The notes below the pieces were generated by a model that was not told the origin of the DNA, ran no database searches, and saw only the letters and a program-made list of their open reading frames with translations. Made by a program: the position numbers and the translations under genes. A stretch of DNA of 64,000 nucleotides, taken from the NCBI GenBank assembly GCA_028696185.1, contig JAQVHL010000004.1, positions 1 to 64,000 on the forward strand. Direction: 5' to 3'. This DNA comes from Halothiobacillaceae bacterium. GTDB taxonomy: Bacteria; Pseudomonadota; Gammaproteobacteria; Halothiobacillales; Halothiobacillaceae. Positions 18,379 to 26,729 of this stretch are shown one piece after another. Each line of letters begins with the position of its first letter. Within the stretch, counting starts at the first letter, position 1.

Positions 18379-20169
18379 ATGCGACGACATGCGCTTCGGC
18401 CCCTTGCGGTCGTTCTGGCTTCCGGTCTGCTGGCCGCCTGCAACGAAACAAGCTCAACTTCACCCGGCGCCGAGGGCGAGCCGCTCCGTCTGCTCATGCA
18501 TGGCGATGTGGCGGGGCCCTTGCTCGATTACGCGGTTTTTGCCTGGGGTGAGCCGGAGCGGTTTTCCGCCCCGCGCATCGGTGAATCGACCGTGCTGGTG
18601 ATCGATGGGGATTTTGAAACCTACGATTCGCTGCGCGATTCCGCGCACCCGCTGCATCAGGTACTTTCGTCCGGGAGTCCGGTGATCCTCATCGATGCTC
18701 AGGACGAGGAATTCCGCGCGCTGGCGCAGCACGGCATCGGTGTGCATCCGGCGGATTATTCGCCGGGCGTGCTGCTGCTGCCTGAAGGAGGCGCGCGGAT
18801 GATTGCCGCACCGACACCGGGCAAGGCACGTATCTACAGCGATACCGGCACGATGGATGATGGCGTGGTGGTGGAATCTTCCGCCCCCTCCCTGCTGCGC
18901 ACCGAGCGCTGGAGTGTGGGAAGCGAGGCAGCACGCCGTCTGCTGGCGCAGGCCGGTGCGGTGAGGGCAAGCGGGCGTAGTGCGGATGCGCGCGCCACGG
19001 ATGCCGATCCCTTGAGTTGCACGCCGGCGGGCAGTCCGGCCTGCGTGCAGGCCCAGGGAGACAGCCGTCACAGTCTCAAGCCGATCCGCTTCGACTTCGA
19101 CTTTGAAGGAACGGGGCACTGCCTGAGCACCGCCGTGGCGGTGAAGGGCAAACTGCCCGGCCGGATTGACCCGACTCTTACCTATACCGGTATGCTGGAA
19201 GCTGGATTCCGTTCCGAGACCGGGTTTCGGCAGTGTCCGGTGGTTGAGCTCGATATGGCGGTGTCCCTATACCGCAACTGGCCGCTCAATGGCGCACCGA
19301 ACCGCGTCGCCCAGATCGATCTTTCCCACACCCTTTATCCCAAATCCCTGCCCCAGGGGGATTTCGGGGTGAAGGTGTCGCGCCTCGACCACGGTGGCGC
19401 CTACTGGTATCAAGTGGCGATGGACTCCTCGCTGGGTGTCAGCCGCCTGAGCGATGCGCAGGGGAAAACCGTCGTACCGGGGGCGGGACAGGTCCGCCTT
19501 CTGGCCTGGCAGCCGCAGACGGTGAACCAGAACACCAATATCAGCAAAACCTTCGGGTGGTCGCTGGATGTCAGCGGCGATCTGCAAGGAAAGACATCGG
19601 GCGGCAGTGTCAGCGGCGGGGTGAGCTTCAGCCGTTCGGTGAGTTATGACTTGCCGGATTGGGCTGTGGCGGACAAGTCGCAGATCGACTATCAAGCCAC
19701 ACGCTTCGAGCAGATGAACCCGTACCCGGCGTACAAGAACGGCACCGCGCTTGAGGATTACAAATGGTGGTGTGTAGGCCAGGGCGTGATCAAGTGGGCC
19801 GGCGTGGCCTGTCATGCGCTTGCCGAGCACATCAAGAGCGAGAATCTGGGCGGCGGTGAGCGTGGCGAGCATCTGTCCACCAGCACCATCAATTTCCTGA
19901 GCTCCTCGGCCCTGAGCTTCGACAGCCAGCTCAACGCTCAGACACGGGCCATCCTGCACGGTCGCTTCCAGAATCGTTGGGATGCGGTAGGCTGCAATTT
20001 TGTTCTGCAGGTCGATCCTATGACCCGAAAACCCAAACAGACCGATCTGGCCGACTGCCGTCAGCGCACGGATCTGGGCGACAGCGGCACCTGGCGCCAT
20101 GCCATCGAACTGCCCTGGACCTACGATTTCGTCCTGGAAATCGGCGCATTGCCGGTCGAGGGGGTATGA
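18379..20169 (+). CDS. Lipoprotein with leukocidin/haemolysin-like pore-forming domain
   Basis: 596-residue exported protein. The N-terminus is a signal with a lipobox ending at AAC (residues about 12-21), so it should be lipid-anchored. Residues about 25-165 form a distinct N-terminal domain. From about 230 on, the sequence fits the leukocidin/alpha-haemolysin/VCC beta-barrel toxin fold. Residues about 385-431 contain FGWSLDVSGDLQGK, then a Gly/Ser-rich GGSVSGGVSFSRSVSYDLPDW stretch of alternating polarity that mirrors the stem region of those toxins. A Pro-Trp-rich rim-like section (RFEQMNPYP, YKWWCVGQG) and a STINFLSSSALSFDSQ block follow. AAAGGAG lies seven bases before ATG 18379. Assignment rests on my reading of motifs; lipidation of such a toxin would be unusual. 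An alternative is an immune or adhesion protein using the same fold. Confidence 0.65.
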   Translation: MRRHALRPLAVVLASGLLAACNETSSTSPGAEGEPLRLLMHGDVAGPLLDYAVFAWGEPERFSAPRIGESTVLVIDGDFETYDSLRDSAHPLHQVLSSGSPVILIDAQDEEFRALAQHGIGVHPADYSPGVLLLPEGGARMIAAPTPGKARIYSDTGTMDDGVVVESSAPSLLRTERWSVGSEAARRLLAQAGAVRASGRSADARATDADPLSCTPAGSPACVQAQGDSRHSLKPIRFDFDFEGTGHCLSTAVAVKGKLPGRIDPTLTYTGMLEAGFRSETGFRQCPVVELDMAVSLYRNWPLNGAPNRVAQIDLSHTLYPKSLPQGDFGVKVSRLDHGGAYWYQVAMDSSLGVSRLSDAQGKTVVPGAGQVRLLAWQPQTVNQNTNISKTFGWSLDVSGDLQGKTSGGSVSGGVSFSRSVSYDLPDWAVADKSQIDYQATRFEQMNPYPAYKNGTALEDYKWWCVGQGVIKWAGVACHALAEHIKSENLGGGERGEHLSTSTINFLSSSALSFDSQLNAQTRAILHGRFQNRWDAVGCNFVLQVDPMTRKPKQTDLADCRQRTDLGDSGTWRHAIELPWTYDFVLEIGALPVEGV

Positions 20170-20258
20170 GCGTCCGGTTGGGGCGGGAGCAGTAGGGGAG
20201 CGAGACTTTCACGGCAGAGGTCAGGTGGATTCACGAGACTATCTGACGGCACAAACTC

Positions 20259-20402
20259 GTGGATCACAACGAGGACTGGGGCGACGCGGCCCTCCCTCTG
20301 CTCCAGAAGAGGGCAGCGGTGCACATCACGCATCGCGACGGTCTGACGGACAACCCACCCATCAAGAATGCCTTGGGTGCTGACGATGTATATACTTGGT
20401 AA
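20259..20402 (+). pseudogene. Possible 47-residue ORF or gene remnant
   Basis: A GTG-initiated frame encodes 47 residues including VDHNEDWGDAALPLLQ, a HITHRDGL segment and a LGADDVYTW end. Composition looks protein-like. A stop codon lies shortly upstream and no good ribosome binding site is seen, so it may be the 3' remnant of a gene displaced by the toxin-antitoxin pair. I recognise no family. Confidence 0.25.
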
Positions 20403-20405
20403 GTA
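20393..20405 (+). promoter_or_regulatory. Palindromic operator of the toxin-antitoxin operon
   Basis: TACTT-GGT-AAGTA is a perfect palindrome with a 3-base spacer. It overlaps a TATACT hexamer at 20391-20396 that could serve as -10 box, and lies 24 bases before the antitoxin start. RHH-type antitoxins usually repress their own promoter through such sites. Confidence 0.5.
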
Positions 20406-20428
20406 CGCAAGACATCAGGAGGCGAGCC

Positions 20429-20722
20429 GTGTCCAAAGAAGCCGTTTTCACCATGAAGCTTGAGTCGGAGCTGCGCGCTGAGTTCATGGCCGAGGCCGAG
20501 GCCAGCCATCGCCCGGCCTCGCAAATCCTGCGCGAATTGATGCGTGAGTTCGTACAACGCCAGCGCCAGGCAAGGGAGTATGAAGAGTTTCTGCGCGGCA
20601 AGGTGGCCAGCGCGAGGGAGCAGATCCGAGCTGGAGAGTACGCCAGTGCGGATGATGTGGAGGCACGCTCCGCAGCACGAAGCTCGCAGTTGCTGGCCAA
20701 GGCAGGTAGTGCTGGTGCATGA
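20429..20722 (+). CDS. Antitoxin of a ParD/RHH-type toxin-antitoxin pair
   Basis: 97-residue protein from GTG 20429. The start was chosen because AGGAGG lies six bases upstream; an earlier ATG at 20396 falls within the operator. The N-terminal KEAVFTMKLESELRAEFMAEAEASHRPASQILRE pattern is a ribbon-helix-helix DNA-binding region. A basic/acidic helical tail follows that would bind the toxin. The toxin gene overlaps by ATGA. Expected role: neutralise the toxin and autorepress the operon. Confidence 0.8.
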   Translation: MSKEAVFTMKLESELRAEFMAEAEASHRPASQILRELMREFVQRQRQAREYEEFLRGKVASAREQIRAGEYASADDVEARSAARSSQLLAKAGSAGA

Positions 20723-21003
20723 CGGTTTTCTGGGCCTCTGCCGCCGAGCAAGACCGTGCCGACATTATTGACTACATCAGCCAGGACAATCCTCTTGCAG
20801 CCATCCGGATGGATGAGTTTTTCGCGGAAGCGGCTGGCCGTCTGGCTGAATATCCGCAGCTTGGCAAGACAGGGCTGATTCCGGGCACCCGTGAGCTGAT
20901 ACCCCACGAAAGTTACCGACTGGTCTATGAGGTGCAGGACAACACAGTGTGGATTTTGGCGCTGGTGCACACCGCGCGAATGCGGCCACCGAGCCAGCGG
21001 TAA
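20719..21003 (+). CDS. RelE/ParE-family toxin
   Basis: 94 residues, the standard size. The RelE/ParE fold is indicated by WASAAEQDRADIIDYI, the helix pair EFFAEAAGRLAEYPQLG, GTRELIPHESYRLVYEV and the C-terminal VWILALVHTAR. The last block with conserved Arg/His is typical. Members either cleave mRNA at the ribosome (RelE) or poison gyrase (ParE). The sequence favours the ParE-like branch because of the ParD-like partner, but the target is not proven. Translational coupling to the antitoxin is shown by the ATGA overlap. Confidence 0.85.
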   Translation: MTVFWASAAEQDRADIIDYISQDNPLAAIRMDEFFAEAAGRLAEYPQLGKTGLIPGTRELIPHESYRLVYEVQDNTVWILALVHTARMRPPSQR

Positions 21004-21100
21004 ATTCATCTCTACCCGCAAGCCCGCAGCAGTCCGCCACAGTGCTATCTAAATCCAGAAAGCCGGTTTTTCAGGCGTCAACCGACCACCACCAATACCA

Positions 21101-21132
21101 AAACCCCAACCGTTCTCGGTTGGGGTTTTTTC
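21101..21132 (+). terminator. Strong rho-independent terminator
   Basis: AACCCCAACCG (about 21102-21112) pairs with CGGTTGGGGTT (21117-21127) around TTCT and is followed by a T run. It lies about 100 bases after the toxin gene and probably ends that operon. Confidence 0.85.
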
Positions 21133-21229
21133 TTGCTGAACCGCCCCGGAAACCGCGGGGGTTATCGGGTTCGAGTCAGGCAGTGTTGCGGAGATCTGTT
21201 CATTCTTGGGGCGTTTTTTCTGAGAACAG

Positions 21230-21261
21230 GCAGAAAAAAACCGGGCCAGAGGCCCGGTCAA
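21230..21261 (-). terminator. Terminator read on the minus strand
   Basis: On the minus strand ACCGGGCC-TCT-GGCCCGGT is followed by seven T residues. It is the first clear terminator beyond the 3' end of the copper receptor gene. Confidence 0.7.
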
Positions 21262-21435
21262 AGCTGAGGTAACCCAATGAAGACCGCTGAAACATATGCA
21301 AGGTTCCTTTGGCCGGGGGGCTGAGGGCGCCTTGCCGGAGCTTCCCGATGGCGGTCGCTGCGTCGGGAAGTTCCGGCAGGGGGCTGATTTGTCAGATCAA
21401 CCCCCTGTCAGGGGAAGGCGTGATCCGCCTGGAAA
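21262..21435. other. Intergenic region with a large hairpin
   Basis: The stretch between the receptor gene and the two terminators holds no convincing gene. CTTGCCGGAGCTTCCCGA (ending about 21347) and its near-complement TCGGGAAGTTCCGGCAGG form an 18-bp stem with 16 pairs around a 14-base loop. Its role is unknown. Confidence 0.5.
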
Positions 21436-23415
21436 TCAGAACTGCCCATCCAGTCGCGCCCAGACGGTGCGGCCCGGTTCGTAGATGCGGTCGGACGGCT
21501 GGCCGAACAGGCTGGAGTAATTGCGGTTGACGTGTTCGGCATAGAGTTTGTCGAACAGGTTGTCCACGCCTACGCGCACGGTCAGGTTGCGGTTGATGGC
21601 GTAGCGGCCGTACAGGTCAAGGACGGCGTAGCTGGGGGTTTCGATGGTGTCGAGCCCGCTCTGGGTGTCGATATGGGTTTGCTTGGCGGCAAAGCGCAGG
21701 CGGGTGCCGGCGGCCCATTGGGCGGGGGCGTATTCGAGGCTCAGGCGACCGTTCAGCGGCGGAATCTGTGCGATGTCGCGGCTGTCGGTGGTGTTGCGCG
21801 CGCGCGTCCAGTTGAGCGCGCCGGCCAGGTTGATCGGGGAGACGATCTGCCAGTCGAAGGAGGCTTCCACGCCGTAGAGGTTCGCATCGACATTGCGGTA
21901 GGTCGTGCCGATTTTGGTCTGGTCGCGCAGGATGAAGTCGCTGACCCGGTCGTAATAGACCACGGCATCCCAGCGCAGGGTCTTGAGCGGGCGATGGGTC
22001 AGGCCGGCATCGATCTGGTGATGTTTTTCCGGGGAAAGATCGGGGTTGCCGAACCATTTGGCGCTGGTTTGTTTGACGAAGCGTTCGGTGGCGTCGGCGG
22101 TGCGCACGGTGCGGCTCACGCCACCGAACAGGCTCAGGTTGTCGCCGATGTTCTGCTCAAGACGCAGCAGGCCGCCCAGGTTGTTTTCGCTGTGTGCCGG
22201 GGCGACGGTGGCGAGGGTGGCGGGCAGGGCCTCGTTGACGCTGGCGCGCACCCGGTCGTAGCGCAGGGCGACGCGCAGTTTGCGGTCGGTGCTCATTTTC
22301 CAGTCGCCCTGGGCGAACAGGCCGGTGTCGTCGATGCGTGCATCGGGCCACAGGTAGGCGGCGAGCTTGCCTGTCGTCGCGCCACGCAGGGTGGCGCTGC
22401 GCTCATTGCGCTGGAAGTCCACGCCGTAGTCCACGCGCCAGGCGCCGATGTCGCTGCCCAGTTGCAGGCGCGCGCCGCTGGTGGTGGAGGAGGAGGGGGC
22501 GGTCATCCACATCATGCGGTTGGCTGGCGGGGTGCGCAGGCTGTAGTTGTCCATGAGGTGTTCGACGCGGTTCTGGTACAGGCTGGCGTCCAGGCGCTTG
22601 ATCGGGCCTTGCAGGGCGTGGTGGCGGTAGTTGAGGCGGCCGGCCCATTGTTTGTCGTAAGGGGCGTCCATGCCGGCGCCGGCATACAGGGCGTCATCGG
22701 TGCGCGAGGCTTCGGCGGCCACTTCCAGTACCTGACCCGCGCCGGGGCGGAAACCGGCCACGAGGCCGCCGGTCTGCGATTTGAGCGAGGAGGGGACTTC
22801 CCGGCCTTCGCCGTCTTTGTAGTTGTCCACATCACGGTAGCTGACGTAGGGGCGGACATAGACGCGTTCGCTGGAGAGGATGCCGTCGGCGTAGGCGCCG
22901 AATTTCATGCCGTTGCTGGAGGTGGTGATGCCGCCGCGCCCGTGCATGCCGGGGGTGCGCGCCAGACGCTCGGTGTCGCGCTCGAAAAGCACGGTGCCTC
23001 CGCTGCCGCCCGGTCCTTCCAGAACGCTGTTGACGCCTTTGACGACGGTGACGAGGTCGTAGAGCTCGGGAACGGCGAAGGAGGTCGGCGGGTCCATGCG
23101 GTTGGGGCAGCCACCGTGGATGGCCATGCCGTCGAGCCGGACGTTGATCTGGTCGGCGCGCTGGCCTCGGATGATCGGATCGATGCCATGTCCCCCCATG
23201 CGCGAGGCGGCGACGCCATTCACGGAGCGCAGCAGCTCGCCTGCGTCACCGCTGGCCCGGTCGAGAACCTGCTCATGGGTAAGTTCGGAGACTTCGGCCG
23301 GGGGTTCGCTCGGGGCATTGACGTCGATTCCCGGCAGTTCGGTGGCCTGGGCGGCAGGCAGGGCGGCCAGCAGGGCGAGACTGAGCAGACGGGGCGTGAA
23401 GCGTGCGTGGGACAT
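21436..23415 (-). CDS. oprC: TonB-dependent copper receptor (OprC/NosA type)
   Basis: 659-residue outer-membrane receptor. It has a signal peptide (about 1-25, ending AAQA), a plug domain (about 35-160) and a 22-strand-type barrel ending in aromatic Phe. The plug holds MAIHGGCPNRMDPPTSF, matching the MDPPTS signature of OprC-type copper receptors, with a cysteine and methionine suited to copper. It would import copper across the outer membrane using TonB/ExbB/ExbD. ATG at 23415 follows AAGAGGA; the frame could extend upstream but the signal peptide fixes this start. No TonB system or copper chaperone gene is adjacent. Confidence 0.9.
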   Translation of the reverse strand: MSHARFTPRLLSLALLAALPAAQATELPGIDVNAPSEPPAEVSELTHEQVLDRASGDAGELLRSVNGVAASRMGGHGIDPIIRGQRADQINVRLDGMAIHGGCPNRMDPPTSFAVPELYDLVTVVKGVNSVLEGPGGSGGTVLFERDTERLARTPGMHGRGGITTSSNGMKFGAYADGILSSERVYVRPYVSYRDVDNYKDGEGREVPSSLKSQTGGLVAGFRPGAGQVLEVAAEASRTDDALYAGAGMDAPYDKQWAGRLNYRHHALQGPIKRLDASLYQNRVEHLMDNYSLRTPPANRMMWMTAPSSSTTSGARLQLGSDIGAWRVDYGVDFQRNERSATLRGATTGKLAAYLWPDARIDDTGLFAQGDWKMSTDRKLRVALRYDRVRASVNEALPATLATVAPAHSENNLGGLLRLEQNIGDNLSLFGGVSRTVRTADATERFVKQTSAKWFGNPDLSPEKHHQIDAGLTHRPLKTLRWDAVVYYDRVSDFILRDQTKIGTTYRNVDANLYGVEASFDWQIVSPINLAGALNWTRARNTTDSRDIAQIPPLNGRLSLEYAPAQWAAGTRLRFAAKQTHIDTQSGLDTIETPSYAVLDLYGRYAINRNLTVRVGVDNLFDKLYAEHVNRNYSSLFGQPSDRIYEPGRTVWARLDGQF

Positions 23416-23693
23416 GAGTTCCTCTTTCCGTATCGTTTTGTTGGTTTTGAACGCCGCTTGGTAGGGCAAAGGGCATGCCAGGGGGCTGTCATCGTGGTTT
23501 CATGCACTTGCGGCCAAATAGAGGTAGCAGCAGTGTGGTATATGCCGCAGCGCTGTGTGAAATGACGCAGTTTTTTCGCGGGCCGCCCTGCCGCGTCCGC
23601 CTGGGTTGGGCGGGTGGCCGCGCTGTGCGATGATGCCGTGACGCCCGCGGCCTGCGTGCGCCGGTTTCCTTATTTTCTTTTTCGGAGCGAACG
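23416..23693. other. Divergent promoter region between oprC and gcvH
   Basis: 278 bases without a gene, separating the copper receptor (minus strand) from gcvH (plus strand). The part next to oprC is AT-richer and probably contains its promoter. No copper-regulator box or glycine-riboswitch structure could be recognised by eye. Confidence 0.4.
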
Positions 23694-24074
23694 ATGAGCA
23701 CTGTCCCGCAGAACCTGAAATACGGCCCCTCGCATGAATGGGTGCGCGCCGAGGCCGACGGTACCTTGACCCTGGGGGTCACTGACCACGGGCAGTCCTT
23801 GCTTGGGGATCTGGTGTTCGTGCAGTTGCCGGAGCCGGGTTCGGCGCTTGTGGCTGGGCAGCCCTGTGCGGTGGTGGAGTCGGTGAAGTCCGCTTCGGAT
23901 GTGCTCTCCCCGGTGAATGGCGAGGTGGTCGAGCTTAATTCGGCGGTGGTCGATAGTCCGGAAACCGTCAATGACGATGCCTTTGGCGGTGGTTGGCTGG
24001 TACGCATTCGTCCGAGCGGTGAAATCGCTGCCGACTGGATGGATGCGGCCGCCTATTCCGAATCCATCGCCTGA
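23694..24074 (+). CDS. gcvH: Glycine cleavage system H protein
   Basis: 126-residue lipoyl carrier that shuttles the methylamine group between the P, T and L proteins of glycine cleavage. The hybrid motif contains ESVKSASD with the lipoylated lysine at residue 65, HEWV near the start and the conserved GDLVFVQLPEPG. Length is normal. GGAG precedes the ATG. The other gcv genes are not here, so the copy is solitary; solitary GcvH can also serve in lipoate relay. Confidence 0.95.
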   Translation: MSTVPQNLKYGPSHEWVRAEADGTLTLGVTDHGQSLLGDLVFVQLPEPGSALVAGQPCAVVESVKSASDVLSPVNGEVVELNSAVVDSPETVNDDAFGGGWLVRIRPSGEIAADWMDAAAYSESIA

Positions 24075-24094
24075 TTTGCCGGGCGCATGGCGTC

Positions 24095-24457
24095 ATGGCT
24101 TCGGAGAATCGGGGTTTTCGTCGCGTCTTTCTGGCCGCGCGCTATTCCTGGCAGGGGTTGGCCACGGCTTATCGCAAGGAGGAGGCTTTCCGTCAGGAAT
24201 TGTGGCTGGCCTTGGTGCTGGTGCCGCTCGGGCTGTGGCTTGGGGATAACGGTATCGAGCGCGCGCTTCTGGTCGGCAGTGTGCTTCTGGTATTGATCGT
24301 CGAGTTGCTGAACACGGGGATTGAAAACGTGGTCGACCGTGTGGGGCTGGAGCCGCACAAGCTGTCCGGCCGTGCCAAGGACATGGGGTCGGCCGCGGTG
24401 TTCGTCGCGCTGGCCAATGTCGCGCTGGTTTGGGGGCTGGTACTGTTCGGCGGATGA
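24095..24457 (+). CDS. dgkA: Diacylglycerol kinase
   Basis: 120-residue inner-membrane enzyme phosphorylating diacylglycerol to phosphatidate. It has three membrane helices and the family signatures ELLNTGIENVVDR and KDMGSAAVF, which include the conserved Glu and Asn catalytic residues. Size matches E. coli DgkA (about 122). It begins 20 bases after gcvH and may share its transcript, though no functional link is known. Confidence 0.95.
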   Translation: MASENRGFRRVFLAARYSWQGLATAYRKEEAFRQELWLALVLVPLGLWLGDNGIERALLVGSVLLVLIVELLNTGIENVVDRVGLEPHKLSGRAKDMGSAAVFVALANVALVWGLVLFGG

Positions 24458-24477
24458 TGTTCTGCTTCACTCAATAA

Positions 24478-24507
24478 CCGCCCGGCCTTGCGCCGGGCGG
24501 TGTCGTT
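24478..24507. terminator. Terminator between convergent dgkA and GH64-like genes
   Basis: CCGCCCGGC (24478-24486) and GCCGGGCGG (24492-24500) form a perfect 9-bp stem with a 5-base loop, followed by TGTCGTTTT. Confidence 0.8.
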
Positions 24508-24519
24508 TTCAGCGCGGAT

Positions 24520-26601
24520 TCAATGCCACGTCCCCATATCGATGTCCAGCCGGACGGCCGTGTCCGTGGTTTTGGGCAGGATGGTCTTGGGCGTGTAGGT
24601 CGGCGCAAGCGTGGAGCTGAATCCGCCGTTGTCGTCATACGGCAGGGCATAGGCGCGCCCGCCGATGAAAACCTCGTGGCCCATCAGGTTGTGCAGGTAT
24701 TTGGCGTAGGCGCTCCACGGCGCGCCCGTCGCGGGATACATCTCGAAGAAGGTCAGCAGGTCGCTCAGGCCGACGCCCGCATTGCCGGTGAAGCTGGAGG
24801 GGGTCGTTACGGTCACGGTGTCGGTTTTTGTATCGATGGCGGAGATCGTCATCGGGATGCTGAACGCCTTCCAGGAGCTGACATTCATGCCGCTGCTGAG
24901 CCCTTGGGTTTCGCCCTTGGCCAACTGCCAGACGGCGCTTTTGCCGTCGCTGGCGATGCTGTGCAGTGTGGCGTTTTCGCGGGTTTGCCAGGTGGTGGCG
25001 TAGCCGCGCACCAACGCCGTGGCGATCATGTTTTCCAGGCTGCCCAGGGTGGTGGAATTGCCGGTGTAGCTTTTGCCCGGCTGCTGGCCGTTGTCGGCAA
25101 ATACGCCATTGGCGGCAAACACCATCTGCGAGGGGGAGGTATTGACGTTCACCATCCAGGGTTGCGGCGGCGGGACGAGGTTGCCGAAGGGATCGGTCTT
25201 ACCGGCCGGGGAATTGGTGGTGAAGTAGGGGTAGTAGATGTTGTAGCTCTCCCCGCCACCGTTCATCTGCAGGACGGCATACGTGCTTGTGGTGCCGTTG
25301 ATGTCGGTGGCCGTGACCTGGGTGACGGTCCCCTCGTAGGTGTTCACCGTGTTACCGCTGGTGTTGGCGATGCGCAGTTCCTTGGGGCGCGCTTTCCAGT
25401 GGCTGAAGAAGTCGTCGATGGCGTTGCCGGCGTTGAGCGTGGTGGTGCTGTTCACCGCCGGGCCGAAATGGCTGTTGAGCGCTGTGCTCGGGGGCTGGTA
25501 GAAGGTGATGCCCACGTTGTCGTGCGCATGGATGAAGGGGTTGTCGTGCGCCGTGCTGGTAAGGGTGAGGTTCTGTCCGGGGGCGCCGTTGCTGAGTGTG
25601 TTCAGATGGGTGATGACCGCGCCGGCAGGCAGGTTGGGGCCGAAGGCGTACATGCCGGTTTTCAGGCCGCCATTCGTGGGAATGGGGCTTCCAGGCCCGG
25701 TAATGGTCAGCGTGCTGGTCCAGTTTCCGTGTGTGCCTTCACCAGGGGGAATATTCACATTCAGGTAAACCCCATTGCCCGGCAGAGGCGCAGGCGGGTT
25801 GAGCTGTAGGTCGATGACGTGCTGCGGCGCCAGCAGGCGCAAGTCGGGCAGGAGAAAGTCGGCGCCGCTGTCGTTGGGGATGATGCCGTCGAGAAAGGCC
25901 GGCAGACCGGCTGTCTGCATGGCGCTTCGGTAGTTGTCGATGATGGCTTGACGGGTGACCGTGGTCAGTGTGCCGGATTGTGCACCGTTGATCGGGTCGC
26001 CGGGGCTGACGCTCAGGGTCAGCGGCAGGCCGAATTGGTCCACCTGGGTGGTATCGACGGTCAGGGTATGCACGCCTGTCGCCTTGTCCTGGGTCATCGA
26101 GAATTCGACAAAATCGTAGTAATACCCAGGCGAAGGGGGCGGAAAGCTGCTCACGATGCCGCCCGATACCGGAATGATCGGAAGGCCGGTCGTCGGGTCG
26201 GTCTTGGCGCTGCTCAGGTAAAGGCGCGCGCTGGGCAGCAAGGTTGTACTGTCGATGCGGAGCCTGCCGTTCGTCAGATCGGCGAGGCGGGTATCGGAAA
26301 ACTGGCTTGCCAGGGTGGCGATGCCGGTCTTGGTGTCGATGCTGAACGGGTATTGTGGCGCGGTGGTGTCGCTGGAGGTCTGTGCGGCGAGGAAAACATA
26401 AACCTGATCGCTACCGAGCGGGCTGTTGTTGTGGATGACCATGTCGACATAGGTGACGGTAGGTACCGGTGTCGGTTTGGGTTTTTCCGGGCGCTGTTTT
26501 TCGGGAAGCTCAACCCCCAGGGGCGCGGCGATCAGCGGGGCGGGCAGAAGCATCAGAAGAATAGGCAGGGCGAAAAGACTGGCAAGGCGTTGTTTGTGCA
26601 T
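24520..26601 (-). CDS. Secreted GH64/thaumatin-like beta-1,3-glucanase-type protein
   Basis: 693 residues with a signal peptide (about 1-25, ending LIAAP). Two regions resemble the GH64 endo-beta-1,3-glucanase fold. One is SPGYYYDFVEFSMTQ...TVDTTQVDQFGLPLTL; the other, near the C-terminus, is YAKYLHNLMGHEVFIGGRAYALPYDDNGGFSSTL. Between them lies a long insert (about 270-530) rich in Thr/Asn/Gly that is not typical and may be a separate beta-rich module. The family cleaves laminarin-type glucan, as in fungal cell walls. I infer export by Sec. The proposed catalytic acids were not identified with confidence. The start ATG at 26601 has only a weak ribosome binding site. Confidence 0.65.
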   Translation of the reverse strand: MHKQRLASLFALPILLMLLPAPLIAAPLGVELPEKQRPEKPKPTPVPTVTYVDMVIHNNSPLGSDQVYVFLAAQTSSDTTAPQYPFSIDTKTGIATLASQFSDTRLADLTNGRLRIDSTTLLPSARLYLSSAKTDPTTGLPIIPVSGGIVSSFPPPSPGYYYDFVEFSMTQDKATGVHTLTVDTTQVDQFGLPLTLSVSPGDPINGAQSGTLTTVTRQAIIDNYRSAMQTAGLPAFLDGIIPNDSGADFLLPDLRLLAPQHVIDLQLNPPAPLPGNGVYLNVNIPPGEGTHGNWTSTLTITGPGSPIPTNGGLKTGMYAFGPNLPAGAVITHLNTLSNGAPGQNLTLTSTAHDNPFIHAHDNVGITFYQPPSTALNSHFGPAVNSTTTLNAGNAIDDFFSHWKARPKELRIANTSGNTVNTYEGTVTQVTATDINGTTSTYAVLQMNGGGESYNIYYPYFTTNSPAGKTDPFGNLVPPPQPWMVNVNTSPSQMVFAANGVFADNGQQPGKSYTGNSTTLGSLENMIATALVRGYATTWQTRENATLHSIASDGKSAVWQLAKGETQGLSSGMNVSSWKAFSIPMTISAIDTKTDTVTVTTPSSFTGNAGVGLSDLLTFFEMYPATGAPWSAYAKYLHNLMGHEVFIGGRAYALPYDDNGGFSSTLAPTYTPKTILPKTTDTAVRLDIDMGTWH

Positions 26602-26729
26602 GGCTTTTGTCTCGTTTTGATGGCATGCGGCGTCTTTTACCTTCCTGTGACTGAAGTCGCCTGATTCAAGAATAGTCGGCCCGCCGGGCGGCAGATACGG
26701 TTATTTCTGAAAGGCTCGGTGGCGGTGGT

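Noticed and set aside
21160-21180. GGTTCGAGTC resembling a tRNA T-loop
   Set aside because: The flanking bases do not form a T-stem, and no acceptor or anticodon arm could be found on either strand.
21532-23565. A 677-codon plus-strand frame opposite the copper receptor
   Set aside because: It is Gly/Val/Ala-rich without motifs; the minus strand encodes a signal peptide, plug and barrel.
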